NCBI GenBank assembly: GCA_034670405.1
Contig: JAXDDX010000070.1
Coordinates: forward strand, 1,994,001 to 2,058,000
Reading direction: 5' to 3'
Length of the DNA: 64,000 bases
Origin: Hoplostethus atlanticus
Lineage: Eukaryota > Chordata > Actinopteri > Trachichthyiformes > Trachichthyidae
Under the pieces are notes generated by a model that was not told where the DNA came from, ran no database searches, and worked only from the letters and a program-made list of their open reading frames with translations. Numbering within the stretch: position 1 is the stretch's first letter; each line of letters begins with the position of its first letter. The position numbers were made by a program, and so were the translations under genes. Positions 56,801-64,000 of this stretch are shown here, in pieces.

Positions 56801-59800
56801 GTTCACTTCAACCACTCGCTACTGACACGCAAAGTTCCCCCGTTTCAAAGCCTCCGTCATTATGCCAGTACCGAAGAAGGGCAAAATTAGAGGACTGAAT
56901 GACGACAGGCCTGTAGCTCTGACGTCTGCGGTAATGAAGTCCTTCAAGTGCCTGGTACTGGCACACCTGAAGACCATCCCTGGCCCTCTCCTTGACCCCC
57001 TGAAGTTTGCTTCCAGGGCAAATCGCTCAGTGGGGGACAGTCAATCTGTGTCGTGGACTTCAGCACCATCATCCCTGTGCTGCTGCACCACAAACTGGCC
57101 CAACTTAGTGGCCCCCTCCCATCTGCCAGTGAATCTCTGACTTCCTACAAAACAGGAAGCAGGTTGTCTGACTAGGCCCACACTAGTCCACCCTAGTCAC
57201 AAGCACAGGTGCCCTGCATGGCATCTTCTTTCCCGAGGCCGTCCGGCTTCTCAACAAATTGCCCCTAGCCTGTGACTCGGACATCTACCCTCACAATGCA
57301 CCACTAAGGACCTACTACCTCCAGCTCAACTTAGTCACTTAATGGTCTCTTACCCTATATTTATTTAGTCTTGTACCTTTTACCAACTGTGCAATATTCA
57401 TTGTGTGTATTGAATGTTGGATTGTTCCCTTGGTTCTTCATGATACGGCTCCATGCTAGTGAGACAAATTCCTTGCACTCCTGCGCTTGGCAATGAAAGT
57501 AAACATTTCTTGCTGATTCAACTAAACTGTCCTATTGAAACTATGGTGAACATTATTTATCTCTAAAGGCATATAGAGGAATAAGAAGAGCAACTCTCCT
57601 ATAATCTGTACTTTTTCACAATGTGGAGGTGGATGCATTTTTTAAAGGTCCCATATTATGGAAAACAGTTTATTCCTGGCGCTTATACATGTTCCACAGG
57701 AAATTACTTCCCTAAGCAGCAGAGAAAATGTGAAAACCCCGAAGTCAACCCGTTTTTCTGTATTTTCCTTTTTCCCAAAACGGTGCCAAAGATAGGAGAA
57801 AAACAGCCTGTTTCAGAAAATGGTTCCTTTGGACGTCATAAGGTGCAAATCCAGCCCCTCTCAGAGCATGCCCACGCCCAGTTGAACAACCAATCCCATT
57901 TACGTCGTCGCAAAAAAAACAAAAAACGGCAGTGCCGCAAGCTGTTGCTTATGGTGCATTCCATTGTACTCGGAAATCGATAATTCAGAGTCGGTATTCC
58001 TAACTTCCAATCTAAATGTGTTCCAGTGCATCTGCTCGGGAAAAAATAATCGCCCGCAGCAAACTCATGTTTGTATGGTAAGTCTCAGAATGTTACAAGC
58101 ATCTAAACTCAACATCAACTACTACAGCGCCATTAGTGAAGAGAATCGGCACATATCACATTCGGACACCGTTTTTTCCGAGTACACTGGAATGCACCAT
58201 TACTTTGCGACGACTGAAGCTAAAACAACATATCAGGAGATATATCAACTCTCCAGTTATTATTTTGTAGGATGCAGGCAGCAACATAGATCCCTGCACA
58301 GTCTCCCAACACGCGAAAATGCCAGGACAGAGTGGATTAATTTTATTTTTAACGGCAGCGGCTACAGTTTTTTCTGTGTGTGATGATCAGTCCTCAGACT
58401 GCCTGAGCAACGGCAGGATTAGCATCTAAATTGAAGCTTAAAGATGGAGCAATTCATAAGGTACGTGACCCATCTGCAAAATTGGAATCTGTAAGTGTCA
58501 TCATGTTTTGATTTAATTTACCAAATTAGTCTGGTTAGTATATTCACTGCTGGTTAGCTAACGAGCTAGCGGGGCTAGACACGGGCTTGTTGGGCGTGGA
58601 AGAAGTAAGAAAACTAAAGCTGGAGTCATTAAAAGTAAAGTAAAGTAAAAGTAAAGTTATTGGTTGGAGTCAGGACTCATCTTAAAGTTATTTGTTGGGA
58701 CCAGTGTCTGTTTTATAAGTCTGTCGAACGTGTCAGGCTTGGTAAACTTTAGCCACCATTAGTACAATTGTGTTTGGTTGTTTGGCTGCACTGTTTGGAT
58801 GCAAATAGATTGCATCCAATAATATATTGGTTAACTGGCTCAACAAAATTGTCAATCCTAGCTTGTCTGCAAGTTGTATTCAATAAGCTTATGGACATGA
58901 GCCATAAATAGACCGGCTACAGCAGAGAGTGTCGCTCACACATCCACATACACAAACACAAGGCACGAAAGTACAATATTACACAGAATTGTTATCATTG
59001 AGAAACTAAGTGGAACCGCCTCAGCTGCCTCTTCCCATTCTGGGTCAGACTCCGGCTCAAACATGTACTCAGTGTCTCAGTGTTGGTTCTGGAGCGGTTA
59101 GCATGAGCGCTCTGCTCTCCGCCTCCGCCAGGCGATGAGTGAGGCGTGAGGCGGCCAATCAGAGCAGTGCTCATTACATACAACCTACACGCCCTCAAAA
59201 CAGCCTGTTCTTTACAATGGAGAAAATGAGAGACTGAAACACACACCACAGAAGCTGGTTTTAGTATTTTTTTTTATATAGACTTCACAAACGTCTTGTA
59301 AAGACCCCCAGGAACAGTTTAAATAGCCCAAAATGAGTACAATACCCCCCCTTTTAAGCCCTTTATTCAATCTTGGGAACTGAGTTATGGGCATACAGAT
59401 CATATTTGAGTAGAGATTTCTGTAGCTTTGCCAAACAGCACCTGTGTGTCCATGTGCGCTTAGTGGCGTTAGACTGATATATTGGCTTGCTGGGATCACA
59501 TCTGGCTGATATTGGCTTTTAAATTGGATATTGACCAGCTACTGTCAATATGATGGATGCGAGGGTATGATTTTTCTCAACATCTTCAGTCTGGAAAAAA
59601 CATGCAATAAAACGTGCTTCAACCTGCCTTAAGGAGCTGCTATAAAAGCACATAAAATAATTATATTAGTTTAGTTTACAATAGAGAATTTTAGTGTCTC
59701 ATGATGTCTAAATACTCTTTCAAAGGCTTTTCCACCATGACAAGATTAAAAGAAACACTGAATCTGAGTTTTTTGCCATGAAAACGGTCCAATTTAAAAA

Positions 59801-62800
59801 TATTGAATATTGACACAAAATACCGACTATGAACACCGTCATTCCAAAAATATGGGTATGTGTATCAGCCTTCGAAAAACCCCTATCAGTTGAACCCTAG
59901 TGTGTACTGTAGTCATGCTTGGATGTGAGTGTCTCATTACCCCAGAGGGCCATGAATATGGAGAAGAAGACGGTGGCCGGGTTGTCGAAGAGGTGGCTGG
60001 CCCGGGCTGTACCGCAGGCTGTTACCAGCTTCCAGTAGCTGCAGGCCCGGTCGCACAGCGGACACATGGTGATGTTGTTCCTGGGATCACATATCTCCAT
60101 ACTGACACAGATGGGATGGAGGGAGGGAAACGGGGGACGAGAGCAATGGGTACGATCAAAAGAGCTCAGGTTCAGGTTATACAGTAGCCTACTGTGCAAA
60201 ATTCTGTAAAGCAAAAATTGTAATTTCTCAAATTTGCTCTTTTCTACTGACACACTAATGCAGAAAACAAAAAAATAAACATCTAAGAACAAATTTATAT
60301 TAAAAAAAAAGACTTTAGCACAGTACTGTCAATATTCATTACAAAAAAATAAATAAATCATGATGCGCTTGATAGTTAAATAATTAAATGAACATAAAAT
60401 TACAAAATGTATAAATACATAAATTAATAAATAAACTTACATTCATTTAAATTAATTATATAAAAAATAAATAAATAAAATATGTTGTACAGTGGTTCCA
60501 TCAAGGGGGGTGGGCCAGTCTTCTCTATTACAGCCCCACTTGATGAACTAGACTGCTTTTATTTTTATATTTAAAAGTTACATAATGCAGCTTTAAGTAA
60601 CTAAATGAACATCAAACAAGAGTGTGTCCTATTTCCAATCAAGTCTTGAAAATAGATGCCTGTGGATATTGTCCAAAGTCATCCTTGTTTATGCACAGCC
60701 AGTATAATATATTGGATTGCTGTGTCTAAAAACACAAGTCTATATTTAGGGAAGTATTGTATTTAGGGGAAAACAAGAAATGACCTCCACCTGCATGTCA
60801 GAGTTATCAGAGTTAAGACGTCACAGAGAAACGTGATGATAACCACCTCTATCTCATCACTCTGTCTAGGCTCTGACAACCCAAACCAATTTCCCCACAG
60901 GAATCCTTCAAGTTTCATCGAATCCAATGAGGTACACTGTGTGAAACTGAATAATGAATGATTCAAGTCTGATGATCTTACTGACTGATTTACGTTGTTA
61001 AGCCTGTAATGACATGTTGTGGCAATAAACTGAACGCTTCAGGGTGTCTTTATGTGTCTGACTAAGTGAGGTCATTTAGAGGTTGGTTTCTACCAAGGAG
61101 CAAATTCAGGCCAGTCAGTCAGGGATGAAACTTTATCATGTTGTAGAGTAATTGAGAAAATCTTTTTCTACAAACCAGTCCTTTATTGAGCAGTGTCTAA
61201 TTCATGAAAGTTGTATTATTTTGAAAATGTAGCTTTAACTGAATTTTCCCCTCCATCAATACTCTTCTTGCATTCATAAATTAGAAGAAGAAGCTGGAGA
61301 TGCTCAACTGAAACTACAAAAATAAGTGCTAACGTATCTAATAGAAGCTAGCGTTAGCAGTGGCTCGTAGTCCCATGTTAACAGTAACTAAACTAGCCTG
61401 CTGGCTAGTTAGCTAGCTACCAGTTAGTTCAGGTTAACTGAGCTGACTCTTCTCCAGCTCCAACTCAGAGTGTTTTGGAGTAGAGACTAGGGCTAAAGAC
61501 AAGACAGTTTACTGAGTCACAGTAACCTACATTTGGAGACAAATCTACCTGATCACACTGATACTGTTACTGAGAACGTGACTGAATGGACCTACACTCA
61601 CACCACAACAATCTGGTTCAGCTAGCTCTCTTTTTCTAGCCTGCTTTTATATATTTAGACATTATTTGTGCAGCCAATTCTCTAATGGACCTCCACGAGG
61701 TTGCCAAATGTGGTTGATAGGAGATTTGTGACACAATTCCAAAGCTTCTATTGTGAGAAAGGTTGTGGCAGCTTCAGTAGCAAGAGAAAAGGGGCATTTT
61801 TGTTTTGGGTTTTGGTGTTAATGGAGAGTCTCCTTATACGCTGTCTCCCTTTCCATCTACACACTCTGTACTTGTTTCATACCAAATGAAAAACATAAAA
61901 ATGTTTACAGGGTGATGAAATTTCATGAGGATGTGAGTGTGTGTGTGTGTGTGTGTGTACCTAGGTATGTCATCATCCACCGTGGCACAGCCATAGAGGA
62001 ACACAATGACCCCCACAATGGCGGCAGGGATTAGCATCTGGGTGTAGACGCCTAACCACGCAAAATACAGTCCAACCTTCTCCCCAAAATACTTCCTGTG
62101 AGAGGAGATGGCATGACATTAAAGGCATGTTAAACTTTAATATATCATTATATATGTCATCATATATATCACAAATAATATCACGGTCAAGCCAACTGCT
62201 AGCCGGTGACACACAATGTGAAATGCAATGTAGAGACCGCTGCCTTCTTGGTGATGGTCTTGTTTGTTTACTGTACAGTCTCAAAATGTTATGATTTATT
62301 GACATTAAAATACCACACATAGCTCTTTTAACCACTTCACCAACTAGGAAATTAGTTGCGATGTGGAAATACATTGAAAGTCAAAGCTTTATGACGGGGA
62401 TGAAAGAGATATAATAGATCATATAATAGATCATATGGGGGGACATTGTAAGTAGAGTGAGGAAATATAGTCAAATTGATAAGTCAAATATACTGCATGT
62501 GCATAAACCCTAAACCTAATAAACCCATAAACACTAATATCAACTACTGTATCTTTTACCAGCTTACAAGCCAAGAATTGATTGTACTGAGCTGAATCTT
62601 TGTCCAGAAAATAACGTTAAGAATGTGAGTAAAAACTGTAGTGGTTTCTTATCTTTCCCAACTCCCACGGGAATGAAGGCTCACGTGGGGGTCACGGATA
62701 ACGAGCTGGATGATGCACAACTTTCATGAAGCATCAGCTGCTTTGTGAAGATCAAGATAAGAAACTACTACTACTGAGTGGGAAGATCGCTTTGAGAAGA

Positions 62801-62956
62801 TCAGCATGAGAGGAGATGCAATCTGTGGTTGGGGAAATGCCTCTGCGGTTCACCTGCCGGGTATAGCAAGACCAATGGCAATGTATCTGACCTGATGAGT
62901 CCAATGGGCTGGTACTTGTAGAAGACACTGTAGCTGGCCCACTCCTCGTACAGCAG
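36585..62956 (-). CDS. ano1: Anoctamin-1 (TMEM16A) calcium-activated chloride channel, 3' fifteen coding exons
   Basis: This is a plasma-membrane Ca2+-gated anion channel. Minus-strand exons, 5' to 3': 62892-62956, 61961-62095, 59941-60101, 54440-54522, 50234-50305, 47520-47594, 45892-46093, 45134-45245, 42292-42392, 41624-41760, 39275-39427, 38895-38947, 38007-38191, 37695-37800, 36585-36833. All have GT-AG borders, and phases agree at every junction. The encoded part runs from [17 protein letters not shown] through the membrane segments to the C-terminus. The six Ca2+-binding residues known in mammalian ANO1 are all kept: Asn and Glu in NNLFE, two Glu in PEYMEM, Glu and Asp in EIRLD. The extracellular loop shows the paired cysteines of [12 protein letters not shown]. 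The C-terminal tail after FMKEEQGK is Pro/Ser/Gln-rich and unlike the mammalian tail. The N-terminal cytosolic exons lie beyond the right edge. Strong conservation separates it from other anoctamins, although ano1 versus a teleost ano1 paralogue cannot be told here. Confidence 0.93.
36848..37126. repeat. Palindromic MITE next to the last ano1 exon
   Basis: GCAGAAATAATCCCATTGG followed by TTGAGTTAAACC at 36908-36938 is matched inverted by GGTTTAACTCAACC ... GATTATTTCTGC at 37089-37122. The same AGGTTTAACTCAACCAATGA motif occurs at about 9570-9600 and 29957-29980, with its ATTGGAGTTTTAG companion at 9630 and 29645, so it is a dispersed family. Confidence 0.6.
40040..40535 (+). mobile_element. 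LTR-like fragment in ano1 intron
   Basis: A GC-rich stretch ending AATAAAGAACTACTGTTAATTC and CTTCCTTCGCCGCAACAG looks like the poly(A) end of a retroviral-type LTR. I could not find matching target duplications or a clear TG start, so borders are approximate. Confidence 0.3.
47773..47838 (+). repeat. (CA)n microsatellite
   Basis: About 33 CA units in the ano1 intron beside exon 47520-47594. Shorter GT runs flank ano1 exons at 42253-42282 and 61932-61959; the latter lies directly at the splice donor. Confidence 0.9.
49216..49854. mobile_element. Nonautonomous DNA transposon with CCCCATTCGGACGGGATTAG terminal repeats
   Basis: The 5' end CCCCATTCGGACGGGATTAG is repeated inverted at 49834-49854, and ATCCCGTCCGGA motifs recur inside. 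The element is about 640 bases. A 79-codon open frame (49512-49751) begins within it, with Arg-rich [12 protein letters not shown]; it is not recognised and may be chance. Confidence 0.65.
50801..51204. mobile_element. MITE with CGTTTTTCGACCGCAGGAAC terminal repeats
   Basis: The left end CGTTTTTCGACCGCAGGAAC is mirrored by GTTCCTGCGGTCGAAAAAAACG at the right. Internal subrepeats (GGGGGAACTA, AAGGTTCCT) are also inverted. No coding sequence. Confidence 0.65.
53025..53125 (-). repeat. SINE fragment, inverted copy of the 24654 family
   Basis: On the minus strand it reads ACATGTCATCCCCTTTTTCC followed by CTTTCCTTTCTCATGCTACTGTCCAATAAAGC-type tail. It lies inside the large ano1 intron. Confidence 0.4.
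53684..53695 (-). other. Candidate 12-nt ano1 microexon (segment-c-like)
   Basis: In the intron between ano1 exons 54440-54522 and 50234-50305, the minus strand reads TTTTGCAG, then twelve bases coding E-E-H-K, then GTTTGG. Mammalian ANO1 has a 12-nt alternative exon (segment c, EAVK) at this same junction, between the EEEE run and DH. Length, phase 0 and position fit; the donor is weak and only two of four residues match, so chance is possible. Confidence 0.3.
54767..54839 (+). tRNA. tRNA-Val(AAC)-like sequence, possibly a SINE head or tRNA pseudogene
   Basis: The cloverleaf can be drawn: acceptor GTTTTCG with TGAAAAC, D arm GTGTAGTGGTTATC, anticodon loop CTAACAT (AAC), T loop TTTGAAA. It has one C-A mismatch in the anticodon stem, an A-G mismatch in the T stem, and TTT instead of TTC in the T loop. 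A tail TGACAAATAAAGTTCTTGAATC followed by a second GAATCTTG ends near 54929, like the 3' end of an L2-type retroelement. The 163-base unit may therefore be a tRNA-Val-headed SINE rather than a working tRNA gene. Confidence 0.55.
56180..57510 (+). pseudogene. LINE (L2/CR1-group) remnant, internally deleted
   Basis: The endonuclease part shows [11 protein letters not shown] near 56318 and [17 protein letters not shown] near 56382. The RT N-terminus follows from 56862 with [20 protein letters not shown] and [14 protein letters not shown]. Most of the RT is missing. A 3' segment ([13 protein letters not shown]-like in one frame, near 57230) and an AT-rich 3' end follow. Several frame shifts and stops; dead copy in an ano1 intron. 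Confidence 0.7.
57645..59365. mobile_element. Degenerate DNA transposon with AAAGGTCCCATATTATG end
   Basis: The left end AAAGGTCCCATATTATGG is a common fish repeat terminus. A weak inverted match (CCCAAAATGAGTACAATACC) lies near 59325. A smaller MITE (57951-58200) has inserted in it. No transposase frame is evident. Confidence 0.4.
57951..58200. mobile_element. 250-base MITE nested in the 57645 element
   Basis: Terminal inverted repeats ATGGTGCATTCCATTGTACT / AGTACACTGGAATGCACCAT, one mismatch, with TCGGAAA next inside. The 250-base size and lack of coding sequence fit a nonautonomous DNA transposon. Confidence 0.7.
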
Positions 62957-64000
62957 CTATAGGAAGAAACAAGAGGTTTAAGTCACAGGGTGAAGCGTTG
63001 ACTGGATGCAGGAGAGAATGAAGGTGGCGTGCTGGTTCTCCCTGCAACCAATTCGGGCTAATTGTCAAATAACAGTCGGGAAATATTTTTAACGATTGTC
63101 TTTGGGTCTGTTCGAATTTGGGTACTATCCACGCGTTATGCGGGTATGCGGTCAACGTTCCTCAATGCACCAAGATGCCCCAAAATTGCCGCTACGTAAC
63201 CTTTTTCTTGTAATTTATTGGTGGTTGACATCCATTTTCATATTGTATTACCACCCTTTCCGAAAAAAACGCTCTCCCAAGTGGATACGTTTGAAAACGC
63301 CGACCTCGCGTTGTAGTGTGAACGACTTTTGAAAACGTTTGCTGTTATATTGTCTCTTGATCCAGGCGTGAGTGGCCGGCCCGAGTGGTCTGCGCATGCC
63401 CATGGAAGAAAGTATGGGTTTTTGGTGGTTTGGTGTGGACAGTGAAGTTTTCAAAAACGTGTCTACATTTGAACAGCTTAGTGTGGACGTGGCCTGAGTT
63501 TTATGTTGTGTGTACAAATAAAATGGTGTGCCAGTAACCTCTCTTCACCATGCCAGGATCAAGTCACTTAGACAATCCTGTTTTTTCACATTGGCTCAGC
63601 TCTGGACTTCTTGTTTGTATGGATCAAAGTGTACACTAACAATAAAAGGAGAATAGGGGCGCACTGATGCTACATTTTCATTGCTGTGATTGAGTCCATG
63701 TACTAAACTTCATCAGGCAACAATCTAATCCAGCATTTACAAAAACAATATAGATTTAGATGAGTTGGAGTTGAAGGAATGGGTTCACCTGAGTGAATAC
63801 CCAGTCGATTCACAGCTAAACTTACTGTATAGCTCAGCAAAGGCAGGAGCCACACTGGAAGACGTTTAAAAACCTAACCGATTTTGAAATCACACATGGA
63901 TTTCACAAGTTCTCAGTCTCTCAGTGGTAAATATGCCAACCCTAGACAATTAGGCAAAGGTGGGGAATCTCACACTTAGAGAACTTAAATGAGATGCCCC
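62957..64000 (+). other. Upstream ano1 intron sequence, no exon recognised
   Basis: The next ano1 exon 5' of 62892-62956 is not found before the window end. No other gene or clear repeat is recognised in this stretch. Confidence 0.4.

Noticed and set aside
58995-60292. Extended minus frames around ano1 exons, suggesting longer exons
   Set aside because: Splice acceptors and donors at both sides match family exon borders; the extensions lie in intron or repeat sequence.

Overview
The window is vertebrate, almost certainly teleost, genomic DNA. Three things show this: intron-rich genes with GT-AG splice sites, hatching-enzyme/nephrosin-type six-cysteine astacins with introns, and a mixed load of fish-type transposons, SINEs and (CA)n microsatellites. 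The fadd-ano1 neighbourhood is conserved in vertebrates. No prokaryotic or viral genome organisation is seen. I spliced the genes by eye using splice-site phase and protein family patterns; no alignment or RNA evidence was available.

Layout. (1) 1-5870 holds astacin copy A (+ strand), cut by the left window edge inside its third exon. (2) 5870-13000 is transposon-rich. It contains a Tc1/mariner-type element that is itself a set of nested inverted repeats (5872-8813), a further mariner-like end near 9520, a 910-bp solo LTR with a perfect 5-bp target duplication (9961-10870), and a second inverted-repeat element (11861-12827). (3) 13039-18721 holds astacin copy B (+), complete with a TATA box and all exons. 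It is a near-identical tandem duplicate of copy A, and the homology ends abruptly at 5869/19815. (4) 19217-19460 is a very long (CA)n tract. (5) 20230-24447 is a degenerate chromodomain Gypsy retrotransposon on the minus strand. (6) 25953-30795 holds astacin copy C (+), more diverged, with a TATA box but several disabling changes, so I call it a pseudogene. (7) 31441-32894 (-) is fadd, a complete two-exon gene. (8) 36585-62956 (-) is ano1 (TMEM16A), fifteen coding exons from a transmembrane segment to the C-terminus; its 5' exons lie beyond the right edge. The ano1 introns carry MITEs, a LINE remnant and a tRNA-Val-like sequence that may head a SINE.

How the genes relate. The three astacins form a secreted zinc-protease cluster: two apparently intact duplicates and one decaying relative. 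The decaying copy converges on fadd, the adaptor of death-receptor apoptosis. fadd lies immediately 3' of ano1, a calcium-activated chloride channel, on the same strand. I see no functional pathway linking the astacins with fadd/ano1; the fadd-ano1 pairing is ancestral synteny.

No wholly new biological system is evident. The most unusual structure is the nested palindrome at 5872-8813. The most testable gene-level points are the divergence of the duplicated proteases (two extra cysteines and an altered C-terminus in copy A) and a candidate 12-nt microexon in ano1.
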